The position numbers were made by a program, and so were the translations under genes. The notes beneath the pieces were generated by a model. That model did no database searches. It was given only the letters and a program-made list of their open reading frames with translations, and was not told the origin of the DNA. This document shows, one piece after another, positions 55,391 to 64,000 of a stretch of DNA of 64,000 nucleotides. Numbering within the stretch: position 1 is the first letter of the stretch; the number at the start of each line of letters is the position of its first letter. The DNA comes from Bifidobacterium longum subsp. infantis ATCC 15697 = JCM 1222 = DSM 20088. GTDB taxonomy: Bacteria; Actinomycetota; Actinomycetes; Actinomycetales; Bifidobacteriaceae. The DNA lies in NCBI RefSeq assembly GCF_000269965.1, contig NC_017219.1:1550001-1614000 (forward strand). Direction: 5' to 3'.

Positions 55391-56215
55391 TCACTCCCCC
55401 CATCCGAGCTGTTCGCGGGTGAACACGGGTCCGTCGGAGCAGACCTTGAGGCGGCCGTCCATGGTGTCGATGGTGCACAGCACGCAGGTGCCGTAGCCGC
55501 AGCCCATGCGCTGTTCCATGCTCAGTTGCGCGGGGATGCCACGTTCGGCGGCCCAGGCGGCCACGGCCTTCATCATAGGCAGCGGCCCGCAGGACAGAAT
55601 GATCGGCTTGCGATCGTAGGCCTTCAGGTCGTCGCCTTGTTCCAGTTTGTTGAGCAGGTCGACCACGTTGCCTTCGGCGTCGTCGATGCTCCACGACCAG
55701 TCCGCGTACCGGGAGACGTATTCCTCGGCGAAGTGGTCGTTGCGGTAGCCGAATACGGCGGTGGCAAAGGAGGCGTCGTGTTCGGCGAGCTTTTGCGCGG
55801 CGTAGATTAGCGGGGGCACGCCGAGTCCGCCGCCGACGAGAATGTAGTTAGCGTCTTTCTTGAGGTTGAAGCCGCGGCCGAGCGGGCCGAGCACGTCGAC
55901 GGTGTCGCCGTCTTGCAGTCCTGCCAACTGTTCGGTGCCGTGGCCCACGACGGCGAAGATCACGCTGACTTCGTCGCCGTCGACTTCGCTGACGCCGAAC
56001 GGACGCGGCATGAGCATGAAGTCGTCGTGCGTGAACAGGTTGACGAACTGGGCGGGCTTAGCGTGGGAGGCGATGAACGGGTCGTGGAACGTCAGTCGCA
56101 TCACGCGGTCGGTCAGTTCCGTAACCTGCGTGATTTCGACGTTGTGGCGCGGCGGGAAGAATCCGGCCGCAGTCGCCTCCGCAACCACATCATGGGTGGG
56201 GGTGAAAGTTGTCAT
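55391..56215 (-). CDS. pyrK: dihydroorotate dehydrogenase electron-transfer subunit
   Basis: 274 residues. FAD part (FMLMPRPFGVSEVDGDEVSV), NAD part (YILVGGGLGVPPLIYAAQKL) and the [2Fe-2S] ligands MGCGYGTCVLCTI ... VCSDGP. Passes electrons from PyrD to NAD. ATG 56215 has AGGA upstream. Confidence 0.95.
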   Translation of the reverse strand: MTTFTPTHDVVAEATAAGFFPPRHNVEITQVTELTDRVMRLTFHDPFIASHAKPAQFVNLFTHDDFMLMPRPFGVSEVDGDEVSVIFAVVGHGTEQLAGLQDGDTVDVLGPLGRGFNLKKDANYILVGGGLGVPPLIYAAQKLAEHDASFATAVFGYRNDHFAEEYVSRYADWSWSIDDAEGNVVDLLNKLEQGDDLKAYDRKPIILSCGPLPMMKAVAAWAAERGIPAQLSMEQRMGCGYGTCVLCTIDTMDGRLKVCSDGPVFTREQLGWGE

Positions 56216-56239
56216 TTCATTCCTATTCAGCACATCAAG

Positions 56240-56286
56240 CTCCCCTTATCAGGGAAGCTGTCAACCGCAGGTTGACTGAGGGGGAG
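56240..56286. promoter_or_regulatory. nested hairpin between pyrF and pyrK
   Basis: Inner perfect arms GTCAACC-GCA-GGTTGAC (56260-56276), outer CTCCCC / GGGGAG. Could stabilise or attenuate the operon mRNA, or be a small repeat insertion in the 135-base gap. Confidence 0.5.
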
Positions 56287-56350
56287 TTAAACACACTCGG
56301 CTCCGGTTTCCAGCCCACACTCACGTATAGCCCACAGCCGGACAATCTAC

Positions 56351-57304
56351 CTACCTATATACGGCAACCCGCAGATTATCGCGCATGCCGAGCGCCGCCT
56401 GGCGCGCGCTGCTCGCCACAAGGTCCAGCGCCTCGTCGGCGGTCATGGATTCGGAGTACTTGCCGCTCTTCTTCCATGCGCCGATGATGCCGCGCGACGA
56501 GTTGACGATGGCGCCGCTGCCCTGCTTGTCGAACATGCCTGCCACGTCCGCGGCCGTGCCGCCCTGCGCGCCGTAGCCCGGCACGAGGAAGAACGTGTGC
56601 GGCATGCGTTCGCGCAGCGCCTTGCCTTCCTCGGGGTGGGTGGCGCCGACCACCGCGCCCACGCGGGAGTAGCCATGGCTGCCGATGGTCTCGGCACCCC
56701 ATCCTTCCACGAGATCGGCCACGTGCTCGTAGACCTTCGTGCCGTCGGCCAGGTCGAGCATCTGCAGTTCGCTGGAGGACGGGTTGGAGGTGCGCACGAG
56801 CACGAAGATGTCCTTGTCGGCTTCGGCGGCGGCCTTGACGAACGGGGTGATGCCGTCGGTGCCGAGGTACGGGTTGACGGTCACCGCATCCTCATGCCAC
56901 GGGTCGAAGTCGCCTACGCCGTTCAGGTGGTGGGCGTAGGCGGCTGCAGTGGAGCCGATGTCGCCGCGTTTGATGTCGCCGAGCACGTAGAGGCCTTGCT
57001 GGGCCGCGTATTCGCAGGTCATCGTGTAGATGTCCACGCCGGCGGGGCCGAGCGCCTCGTACATGGCGATCTGCGGTTTGACGGCGGGCACGATGTCGGC
57101 GATGGCGTCGATGATCGTGCGGTTGTATTCGAAGTAGGCGACGGCCAGCTGCGCGGATTCGATTTCCTCCGGGGATTCGACCGAGTCACGCACCTCGTCG
57201 GCAAAGCTCGCCACGACCTGCGGCGGTACCAACGCCTCGGTGGGGTCGAGGCCCACGACGCTGGGGTTCTGAGTGTTGTCAATCGCTTCGATCAGGCGAT
57301 CCAT
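56351..57304 (-). CDS. pyrF: orotidine-5'-phosphate decarboxylase (type 2)
   Basis: 317 residues. Converts OMP to UMP. Catalytic motif VLGDIKRGDIGSTAAAYAHH (Lys/Asp), substrate loops VNPYLGTDGITPF and LVPGYGAQGGTAADV. Length and GDIKRGDIGS mark the long actinobacterial/MTH type. Confidence 0.95.
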   Translation of the reverse strand: MDRLIEAIDNTQNPSVVGLDPTEALVPPQVVASFADEVRDSVESPEEIESAQLAVAYFEYNRTIIDAIADIVPAVKPQIAMYEALGPAGVDIYTMTCEYAAQQGLYVLGDIKRGDIGSTAAAYAHHLNGVGDFDPWHEDAVTVNPYLGTDGITPFVKAAAEADKDIFVLVRTSNPSSSELQMLDLADGTKVYEHVADLVEGWGAETIGSHGYSRVGAVVGATHPEEGKALRERMPHTFFLVPGYGAQGGTAADVAGMFDKQGSGAIVNSSRGIIGAWKKSGKYSESMTADEALDLVASSARQAALGMRDNLRVAVYR

Positions 57305-57321
57305 GCTGCTCCTTATGTTAT

Positions 57322-58818
57322 CTACAGACGGCTGAACATCAGCTGGGAGCCGATGATCGTGGCGAGGGGGCGTCCGGTGACCTGCCAGCCGCCAAACGGG
57401 GTGTTACGAGCCCTGGAGTGGAACTGTTCAGGGTCCACGGTCCATTCCTCAGCGGTGTTGAGCACCACGAGGTCGACATTGTCGGCGTCATCCACGCGGC
57501 TCAGGTCGAGCAGTCGGTTGACGCCTTCACGCTGCGGCTGAGCGTCGCTCTCCCCCGCAATCACGCCATCCGGATCATCCCCAGTGGGCGCGGGTTCGGC
57601 GTAGTCCTCGACCAGCGCGGCCACGTCGGTTGGCACATGCCCCATGAGTTCGGCGGGTCCCACGGACATGAGCTCGATCAGACGCTCATCGGAAATGAAG
57701 CCGCCGTCGACGAGCACCTTGTGGCACACGCCGTACGCGCATTCCAGTCCGATGATGCCGTTGGGTGCCTCAAGGAAGCCGAGTTCCTTCTCTGCCAACG
57801 TGTGCGGCGCATGGTCGGTGGCCAGCAGATCCACGGTGCCGTCGGCGATGGCCGCGATGGTGGCTTTGCGGTCCGCTTCGGAGCGCAGCGGCGGATTCAT
57901 CTTGGCGAGCGTGCCGTACTTGAGCAGCGCCTCGTCGCTCAACGCCAGATAGTGCGGCGCGGTCTCGCAGGTGATTGGCAATCCTTCGGCCTTGGCCTTG
58001 CGAATCGCCTCGAACGAGATGGCAGTGCTCACATGTTGGAAGTGTACGTGGACACCAGTGCGGCGGGCCGCTTCTATATCGCGGGCCACGATCTTGAGCT
58101 CGGTGTCTTCCGGAATGCCAGGCACGCCAAGTTCGCGCGAGACCGGGCCTTCGTTCACGGCACCTGTATCGTGATGCTCGCAATGCTCGATTAGGTACAG
58201 GTCGGAGGCCTTGACGTTCTCCAGCACCTGGTCCAGGATCTCCGGCGTCACAGCGGAACCGTCGTCGCTAATTGCGGTGATGGGGTGCGTGAGCATGGCC
58301 GGCGTCTTGGCGTCGTCCTCGAATCCGGGCACGTACCTGAGCCAGTCGGCAACGTCGCTTGCCTCATGACCGGCGCGATCCTTGGACGCGCACACGCACA
58401 GATCGTAACGAACCGGCAATTGAACATCGTGCGCAGTATCGTACTGCTGCAGGAAGTCGATGACGTTGTCGAAGCCGGCATCCAGAACCTCTTTCGCACC
58501 GGCCGCTTCCAGGTCAGACACGGTCTGCCCATCCAGTGCCGGCAACGTGTTCGGCATGATGAGCACGTTCGTGTATCCGCCGGATGCGGACGCGCGGCAG
58601 CCGGAGACCATAGATTCCTTGTAGGTCTGGCCGGGATCGCGGAAGTGGACGTGCGGGTCTTCGAAACCGGGGGCCACGGTCAGTCCGGTGGCGTCGATAT
58701 CGGCACCGTCAGCCACGGCGGAGGTGTCGGCGAAGTAGGCGGCAGCGGTCCCGGGCACCACGAGGTCGATGACTTCGCCGGTGTTCCAGACCTTGATGTT
58801 GCGTAGGGTGATGCTCAC
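57322..58818 (-). CDS. pyrC: dihydroorotase
   Basis: 498 residues. Class I dihydroorotase: zinc ligands in GFEDPHVHFRDPGQTYKES, LIEHCEHHD, VHFQHVSTAISFEAI, and catalytic Asp in LLATDHAPHTLAEK. Closes carbamoyl-aspartate to dihydroorotate. Overlaps the pyrI stop by 4 bases. Confidence 0.95.
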   Translation of the reverse strand: MSITLRNIKVWNTGEVIDLVVPGTAAAYFADTSAVADGADIDATGLTVAPGFEDPHVHFRDPGQTYKESMVSGCRASASGGYTNVLIMPNTLPALDGQTVSDLEAAGAKEVLDAGFDNVIDFLQQYDTAHDVQLPVRYDLCVCASKDRAGHEASDVADWLRYVPGFEDDAKTPAMLTHPITAISDDGSAVTPEILDQVLENVKASDLYLIEHCEHHDTGAVNEGPVSRELGVPGIPEDTELKIVARDIEAARRTGVHVHFQHVSTAISFEAIRKAKAEGLPITCETAPHYLALSDEALLKYGTLAKMNPPLRSEADRKATIAAIADGTVDLLATDHAPHTLAEKELGFLEAPNGIIGLECAYGVCHKVLVDGGFISDERLIELMSVGPAELMGHVPTDVAALVEDYAEPAPTGDDPDGVIAGESDAQPQREGVNRLLDLSRVDDADNVDLVVLNTAEEWTVDPEQFHSRARNTPFGGWQVTGRPLATIIGSQLMFSRL

Positions 58819-59234
58819 AGTTTGGCTTCCTCGTCGCAGTAGTCGCAGCGGTATTCGAGCCGTTCGGAGTGCACGAGGTGGAACATCTGCTTGATGCCGG
58901 GCTCGGTGGTGGTCACGCAGCGCGGGTTCACGCAGGAGATCACGCCGACGATGTGCTCGGGCAGGTTCGGCTGCTTCTTTTCGACGATCTTGCCGCCGCG
59001 CACCACGTCTACGGTGGCCTGGCGGGCCACGAAGCCGAGCACGTCGAGGTCGATGTCCTTGTCATCCTCGATTTTGATGATGTCCTTGGAGCCGTAACGC
59101 TTGGAGTTGGCGTTCATGATGAGCGCAAGCTTGGTTTTGGCCGGGTCGATTTTCAGGTATTCAAGAACCTTCAGCGAGGTTCCAGCCGTCACATGGTCGA
59201 TAATGATGCCGTTCTGAATGCTGGTGACTTCCAT
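58815..59234 (-). CDS. pyrI: aspartate carbamoyltransferase regulatory subunit
   Basis: 139 residues. Nucleotide-binding N-terminus (NGIIIDHVTAGTSLKVLEYL), and four zinc Cys: CVNPRC ... YRCDYC. Gives ATP/CTP control to PyrB. The start touches the pyrB stop. Confidence 0.95.
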   Translation of the reverse strand: MEVTSIQNGIIIDHVTAGTSLKVLEYLKIDPAKTKLALIMNANSKRYGSKDIIKIEDDKDIDLDVLGFVARQATVDVVRGGKIVEKKQPNLPEHIVGVISCVNPRCVTTTEPGIKQMFHLVHSERLEYRCDYCDEEAKL

Positions 59235-60214
59235 CAGGCATGAACCTCCTTGGAGTTGAGCGGTTCGTATCCGGGCAGTTCGTCGCCCACCACGGTGCTT
59301 TCGAGGGCCATGCGCACGAGCATGCCGTTCTTGACCTGTTCGAAGTAGGCGGCACGCGGGTCGTCGTCCACGTCCACGGCGATTTCGTTGACGCGCGGCA
59401 GCGGGTGAAGCACGGCCATGGACGGCTTGGCGAGCTGCAGCTTCTCTTCGTCGAGAATGTAGGTGTCGCGCAGGCGCAAGTAGTCGTCTTCGTTGAAGAA
59501 GCGTTCCTTCTGTACGCGGGTCATGTACAGCACGTCGAGGTCGCCGATCACGGAGGCCAGGTCGCGCACTTCCACGTAGGAGCAGTTGTCTGTGGCGTTG
59601 ATGCGGTCGATCACGTACTGCGGGGTCTTGAGCTCGTCCGGGCTGATGAGCACGAAGCGCACGTTGCCGAAGCGGCACAGGGTCTCGATCAGGGAGTGCA
59701 CAGTGCGGCCGAAGGTCAAATCGCCGCACAGTCCCACGGTCAGGTCGGTGATGCGGCCGAAGCGCGACTGCAACGTGGCCAGGTCGGCCAGCGTCTGCGT
59801 GGGGTGCATGTGGCCGCCGTCGCCGGCGTTGATCACCGGCACGGATGCGGCGCGGGAGGCCACCAGCGCGGCACCCTCCTTCGGGTGACGGATGGCGACC
59901 ACGTCCACGTAGTTGGACACGGTCTTCAACGTGTCGGCGATGGATTCGCCCTTGGTCACGGAGGCCAGCTGCGCGCCGGCGAATCCGATGACCTTGCCGC
60001 CGAGACGCAGCATTGCGGTCTCAAAGCTCAGGCGCGTACGGGTGGAGGGCTCGTAGAACAGCGTGGCCAGCACTCGCCCATCGCAGGTATGGGCAACCTC
60101 TTTGCGGTGGGAATCGATGTATTCGGCCTTATGCAGCAGGTCGAGAATCTGGTTTGTAGACAGGCCGTCCAGCGTTACGACGCTTTTGCCGACCATTGGC
60201 GTTTCTTCAGACAA
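59234..60214 (-). CDS. pyrB: aspartate carbamoyltransferase catalytic subunit
   Basis: 326 residues with TTG start at 60214 (ATG 60196 is the alternative). Carbamoyl-phosphate motif FYEPSTRTRLSFETAMLRLG, HPKEGAA, and aspartate-binding region VLHPLPRVNEIAVDVD. First gene of the pyrBICFKDE operon. TATATT in the upstream region could be the -10. Confidence 0.95.
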   Translation of the reverse strand: MSEETPMVGKSVVTLDGLSTNQILDLLHKAEYIDSHRKEVAHTCDGRVLATLFYEPSTRTRLSFETAMLRLGGKVIGFAGAQLASVTKGESIADTLKTVSNYVDVVAIRHPKEGAALVASRAASVPVINAGDGGHMHPTQTLADLATLQSRFGRITDLTVGLCGDLTFGRTVHSLIETLCRFGNVRFVLISPDELKTPQYVIDRINATDNCSYVEVRDLASVIGDLDVLYMTRVQKERFFNEDDYLRLRDTYILDEEKLQLAKPSMAVLHPLPRVNEIAVDVDDDPRAAYFEQVKNGMLVRMALESTVVGDELPGYEPLNSKEVHA

Positions 60215-60526
60215 GGCTCACCTTTTCGCTCGTGGTTTTCAGGTGGCCACCCTTGTGTGACCTAATATAACTTACGCCATTTTTCGGACAGCCGCATTCA
60301 CCGAGTGTTCACCTGAAAATCCAACGAATATGCTGTGTCTGTATAGCTGATATCTGCTTTGGAACGCCAGAGCTCATTCATTAGGTCGATTTGACGTTCA
60401 TTAGGTCACTGCACCCTCGTATCTGTTGTTGGAATGCCGCCATTCCAACAAGGTATGCGGCGGCGGACCGACCTAATGAACGATGAATCGACCTAATGAA
60501 CGTAGTGAACGCAATACAAGAAAGGT
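60215..60526. other. intergenic region with symmetric inverted repeats
   Basis: Holds the pyr promoter side and, at 60377-60500, a symmetric palindromic element (next entry). No gene. Confidence 0.6.
60377..60500. repeat. 124-bp symmetric inverted-repeat element
   Basis: TTCATTAGGTC at 60377 and 60397, GACCTAATGAA at 60470 and 60490, around a perfect 11-bp hairpin TTGTTGGAATG / CATTCCAACAA (60426-60451). All parts share the centre 60438.5 and a 20-base period. Confidence 0.85.
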
Positions 60527-63500
60527 CTATCGCTGCGCGCGGCGTCGATTTCGTTCCAGTCGCGGCGCGATCACGTGCATACGCGGGCGAGGGGCGGTTT
60601 GCGGCTGCGGCGTTGCGGCGGAGGCCGTGGCGGTGGCTGCTGCAGTCGCCTCACCTTCGGTCTGCCCGTAGAACAAGCGCTGGCACACGTCACGGCATTT
60701 GCGCATCACCGCCAGCAGGTCGTTCTCGAAATGCTGGCCGCGGTGGGCGCCGTAGCCGAGGTAGACGGCGATGCCGCCCAGCGAATAGATGTCATCAGGC
60801 AGAATATCGGCCTGGTTGGCGCGCCCGCTCCACAGATAGTTGCCGTTGCGGGCCGCGGTGCACAACGTCCAGGTCTTGCGCAGCTGAATCGCGTCGATAG
60901 CGCTGATGAGCTTCTTGGCTTCCAGCACGTCCAATGCCTCCAACGTGCCGTTGACGCGCAGATCTTTGATATCGCCGGCGTGCTGGAGCTGCATGAGTTG
61001 CACGGTCCATTCCACGTCAGACAAGCCGCCCTTGCCGAGCTTCAGATGCCGTTCACGGCGCACGCCGCGCGGCAGACGCTCGGCTTCCATGCGGGCCTTG
61101 AGCTTGCGGATGTTCTGCAATTCTGCTTCAGTCAGTTCCGCGGTCGGGTAGCGCAGCGGGTCGGCGATGTTGATCAGGAAGTCCCGCGCCAGTTCAGCGT
61201 CGCCGGCCGCGTACCGGGCGCGCAGCAGCGCCTGGCGCTCCCAGGTCGAAGCCCAGGATTCGTAGTATTCCTCGCAGGAGGCATAGGAGCGCACGAGCGG
61301 GCCGTTCTTGCCTTCCGGGCGCAGGTCCAGGTCGAGTTCGATCTTGGGTTCCAGCGTCGTCGGGCCTTGCAGGATGTTGCGCAGGTCTTCCACGACCTTC
61401 TTGGCGAAGGCGTTGGCCTGGCCGTCGTCGGCGTCGTCGGCCGGACGGTAGATGAGAATGGCATCCGCATCGGAGCTGAAGTTCACTTCGCGCCCGCCGT
61501 AACGGCCCATGGCGATGACGGTGATGCCGGCCGGCGCGGTTTCGACGCCGAACGCGGCGATCTGGTGGCGCACGGCCCAGGTCAGTGAGGCGTCGATGAT
61601 CGCGTCATACACGTCGGTCATGGCCTTGAGACTGTCGGAGTCGCTGATCACACCGCTCATCCAAGACAGGCCGATGCGTTCGATTTCGTGGCGGCGCATG
61701 GCGCGCATGGAGGTGGCGAACTCGTTGATGTTCGAGCCGAAACGTTCCAGCGCCGAGCCGGTCTGCACATCCAATGCCTCGCGCGTGCGGGCCTGCAGAT
61801 TGCCGTCATCACCGAGCCAACTGATCGATTCGACCGACTTGTTGAGCGCGTCGCCCAGGAATCGCGAGTTGGACAGGATGTGGCACAGACGCTGGGCAGC
61901 GGAGGTGGAGTCGCGCAGGAAGCCGAGGTAGCCGGATTCGGTGCCGAAGTTCTCCTCCAGCTTGCGCCAGTTGAGCAGGCCCATGTCCGGGTTCTGGCCC
62001 TCGCCCAGCCACTGCAAGACGGCGGGCAGGATGATGCGGTTGATTTTGGCCGCGCGCCCCACGCCGGCAGTGAGCGCCTGCACGTGGCGGATGGCGGCGT
62101 CCGGGTCGCCGAAGCCGATGGATTCGAATCGTTCCTGTGCGGCCTCGACGCTCAGCACGATCTGGTCGTTCTCCATCTGGGCGTTGACCGGCAGCATCGG
62201 GCGATAGTAGATGTCGAGGTGCAGGTGGCGTACTTCGCGACGGGTGTCGTCGTATTTGTCGACGAGTTCTTCCGGGTGCAGGCCGAACGCGCGGGCGAGG
62301 CGACGCAGCTCCTGGTTCTGGTTGAGCTCGTCCACGTCGATGTCGCGCTTCTTCTCGAGGCCTCCGACCGAGGCTCGGCCGAGGTCCGGGAACAGGTGCG
62401 TGCGCTTCAGGGACCAGATCTGCTGGCGATGCTCCATCACGCGCTCGAAGCGGTAGTCCTGGGACATGCGCACGGCCTGTTTGCGCGAGACATAGCCGCC
62501 TTCGGACAGGCGCTGCAGCGAGTCGAGCGTGTTGCTGGTGCGCAGCGATTCGTCGGTGCGGCCGTGTACGAGCTGGAGCATCTGCACGGTGAATTCCACA
62601 TCGCGCAGGCCGCCGCGGCCGAGCTTGATTTCGCGGTCCTTCAGGGGCGCGGGAATCAGATCCTCCACGCGCTTGCGCATTTTCTGGCAGTCGTAGACGA
62701 AGTTCTTACGCTTGGACGCGCTCCACACGAACGGCCGGCTCATGTCCATGTAGGCCTGGCCGAGGTCGGGGTCGCCGGCCACCGGGCGGGCCTTGAGCAG
62801 CGCTTGGAACTCCCAGTTCTCGGCCCACTGCTCGTAATAGTTCTTGTGAGAGGAGAGCACGCGCACCAGCGCGCCGTCCTTGCCTTCCGGGCGCAGGCCG
62901 CCGTCGATCTGCCACAGCGGCTGCTCTGCCACGCCCATGATGACGGACTGGCAGACGCGCTGCAGCATGGTGCCCATCTTGGTGCCCACGCGGATCAGCG
63001 TCTGATGGTCCACGTCCTTGTCGGCCGGTTCGACCACGTAGATGAGGTCCACGTCGGAGACGTAGTTCAGTTCCTGTGCGCCGAGTTTGCCCATGCCGAT
63101 GATGGTGAAGCGCACGTGCTCGTTGCCCTCGGTTTCGTGGCGGGCGATGGCCAGCGCGCCTTCGAGCGCCGCGTCCGCAAGGTCGGACAATTCGCTGCTG
63201 ATGGTCGGTTGGATGCGAATCGGATCCTCCGCCATGACGTCCTGCGCGATGATGGCGGCCAGCTGCCGGCGATAACCGGCACGCAGCGCCGTGGCCGCTT
63301 CCGCCAGATCCTTGGAGGCGACGGGCATGGCCTGATCGTCGGGATCGGCGCCGACCGCCATGAGCAGACGGGCTCGACGCTGTGCGCGGTTGAACAGGTG
63401 ACTGTCGGCGCTGCCGACGGACGCGGCTTCGACGAGTTCCGGCCTGAAACGCATGAACTTGCCCATCGCGTCGGAGGCGCCGAGCACGGTGATCAGACGT

Positions 63501-63757
63501 CGAAGGGCACCGGCGTCGGGAATGACCCGATCCAGATCCCGCCGACTGGACTGCATCGCGTTGACGATATCCACGAAATTGCCCAGCGCCACGTCGGGGT
63601 CGCACGCATGGGCCAACACGCCCAGCAATTCGGCGCATCGTCCATCGGCGATGGCGTCGGCCTTGAGCTGGCCGAACAGGGCGCGAGCCCTGTCGAGGTC
63701 TTGCAGACCTGCCCTGATGAGGTCCATGGAGCTGGGTTTGAACATCGACGATTCCAT
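60527..63757 (-). CDS. glnE: bifunctional glutamine-synthetase adenylyltransferase/deadenylase
   Basis: 1076 residues. Two nucleotidyltransferase halves: IIGMGKLGAQELNYVSDVDL (about residue 225, deadenylase half) and VIAMGRYGGREVNFSSDADA (about residue 750, adenylylase half), each followed by a GlnD-type helical domain (GRGGLRDVEFTVQMLQL, GKGGLSDVEWTVQLMQL). Controls glutamine synthetase by nitrogen status. Ala-rich C-terminal extension. Confidence 0.95.
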   Translation of the reverse strand: MESSMFKPSSMDLIRAGLQDLDRARALFGQLKADAIADGRCAELLGVLAHACDPDVALGNFVDIVNAMQSSRRDLDRVIPDAGALRRLITVLGASDAMGKFMRFRPELVEAASVGSADSHLFNRAQRRARLLMAVGADPDDQAMPVASKDLAEAATALRAGYRRQLAAIIAQDVMAEDPIRIQPTISSELSDLADAALEGALAIARHETEGNEHVRFTIIGMGKLGAQELNYVSDVDLIYVVEPADKDVDHQTLIRVGTKMGTMLQRVCQSVIMGVAEQPLWQIDGGLRPEGKDGALVRVLSSHKNYYEQWAENWEFQALLKARPVAGDPDLGQAYMDMSRPFVWSASKRKNFVYDCQKMRKRVEDLIPAPLKDREIKLGRGGLRDVEFTVQMLQLVHGRTDESLRTSNTLDSLQRLSEGGYVSRKQAVRMSQDYRFERVMEHRQQIWSLKRTHLFPDLGRASVGGLEKKRDIDVDELNQNQELRRLARAFGLHPEELVDKYDDTRREVRHLHLDIYYRPMLPVNAQMENDQIVLSVEAAQERFESIGFGDPDAAIRHVQALTAGVGRAAKINRIILPAVLQWLGEGQNPDMGLLNWRKLEENFGTESGYLGFLRDSTSAAQRLCHILSNSRFLGDALNKSVESISWLGDDGNLQARTREALDVQTGSALERFGSNINEFATSMRAMRRHEIERIGLSWMSGVISDSDSLKAMTDVYDAIIDASLTWAVRHQIAAFGVETAPAGITVIAMGRYGGREVNFSSDADAILIYRPADDADDGQANAFAKKVVEDLRNILQGPTTLEPKIELDLDLRPEGKNGPLVRSYASCEEYYESWASTWERQALLRARYAAGDAELARDFLINIADPLRYPTAELTEAELQNIRKLKARMEAERLPRGVRRERHLKLGKGGLSDVEWTVQLMQLQHAGDIKDLRVNGTLEALDVLEAKKLISAIDAIQLRKTWTLCTAARNGNYLWSGRANQADILPDDIYSLGGIAVYLGYGAHRGQHFENDLLAVMRKCRDVCQRLFYGQTEGEATAAATATASAATPQPQTAPRPRMHVIAPRLERNRRRAQR

Positions 63758-63774
63758 AAGATTCCACTATATAC

Positions 63775-63803
63775 GCTCATGCCCTTCCGAATGGGGCATG
63801 AGC
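63775..63803. terminator. hairpin between bsh and glnE
   Basis: GCTCATGCCC, 9-base loop, GGGCATGAGC. No strong T run; it may reduce read-through from bsh into glnE rather than stop it. Confidence 0.6.
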
Positions 63804-63813
63804 CGGGAAGGAG

Positions 63814-64000
63814 TCATCGGGCGACGCTGATGAGCTCCGAGGAATCCATATCGTAATCGGCCATGGCGTAGGAACGGATGGCGGGATCATCATAGGTGTT
63901 CATGTAATAGGTGTTGGTCTTGGACGAGTATCCGCTGGTGAACAGCGTGCGTTCGAACTGGCCGTTGCCCATCTTCGCCATGCCGTCCACCATCTGCACG
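63814..64000 (-). CDS. bsh: choloylglycine (bile salt) hydrolase, C-terminal end only
   Basis: The last about 61 residues (QMVDGMAKMGNGQFERTLFT, SGYSSKTNTYYMNTYDDPAI, RSYAMADYDMDSSELISVAR) match from memory the C-terminus of B. longum bile salt hydrolase nearly exactly (family sequence I recall has MGDGQ). The rest is outside the window. The enzyme deconjugates glycine- and taurine-bile acids; gene order bsh-glnE is known for B. longum. Confidence 0.9.
   Translation of the reverse strand, partial: VQMVDGMAKMGNGQFERTLFTSGYSSKTNTYYMNTYDDPAIRSYAMADYDMDSSELISVAR

Noticed and set aside
60575..63856. Long plus-strand open frames opposite glnE (up to about 720 codons)
   Set aside because: They are antisense shadows of a G+C-rich gene; composition is His/Ala/Val/Gly-rich without domain motifs, and glnE is certain.
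1..64000. Poor sequence quality as the sole cause of all frameshifts
   Set aside because: No frameshift is seen in about 18 kb of core genes (46-64 kb), while many occur between 1.7 and 46 kb together with deletions and nonsense codons, so real decay is more likely. Individual homopolymer cases stay open.

Overview
The window looks like chromosomal DNA of Bifidobacterium longum or a very close relative. At the right edge the C-terminal 60 residues of a choloylglycine (bile salt) hydrolase are followed by glnE, the known B. longum bsh-glnE order. A complete pyrBICFKDE operon and high G+C coding style (strong codon bias, AGGAGG-type ribosome sites) agree. No tRNA or rRNA gene is recognised.

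Layout. (1) 1-1.6 kb: end of a sodium:solute symporter and a small two-helix membrane protein. (2) 1.7-4.9 kb: an AT-rich cassette of four genes with overlapping ends: two unknown proteins, an MFS exporter and a TruD-family pseudouridine synthase that carries a frameshift. An internally deleted IS5-type element follows. (3) 5.4-34 kb: a large accessory region of antimicrobial-peptide-style ABC transporters, small membrane proteins, lipoproteins, LuxR-type two-component systems (one intact, one frameshifted, one in fragments), an ECF sigma factor operon, a HEPN/Abi gene, a DinJ-YafQ toxin-antitoxin pair, an IS110 element and a decayed IS30 element. Seven copies of a 20-bp palindrome (consensus TGTCANGCNATCGCATGACA) lie 5' of genes in this region. 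In nearly every copy a -10-like hexamer starts 29-30 nt downstream, so I infer one regulon under a LuxR-type response regulator. (4) 34-46 kb: a decay zone with truncated nitrilase, YidC, MFS, ABC, RhuM-Fic, SDR and helicase genes, next to intact genes (NUDIX, amino-acid permease, two DUF488 paralogues, DUF2238-like protein). (5) 46-64 kb: intact core genes: aminotransferase, NAD(P)HX repair enzyme, HAD hydrolase, LysR regulator, DUF2974 lipase-like protein, the pyrimidine operon, glnE and bsh.

How it fits together. In region 3 the MacA/MacB-like operon (10.9-14.1 kb), the ECF operon (15.5-19.9 kb), the LanFEG-like operon (21.5-23.6 kb) and the BceAB-like ABC plus two-component operon (26.9-31.1 kb) look like parallel envelope-stress or peptide-resistance modules that have exchanged and lost pieces. 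Fragments of the same response regulator, kinase and DUF2511 lipoprotein recur at 5.96, 8.16, 14.9 and 31.26 kb. Frameshifts and nonsense codons are common from 1.7 to 46 kb and absent from the core genes after 46 kb. This favours real decay over poor sequence, although single-base indels at short homopolymers should still be checked against reads.
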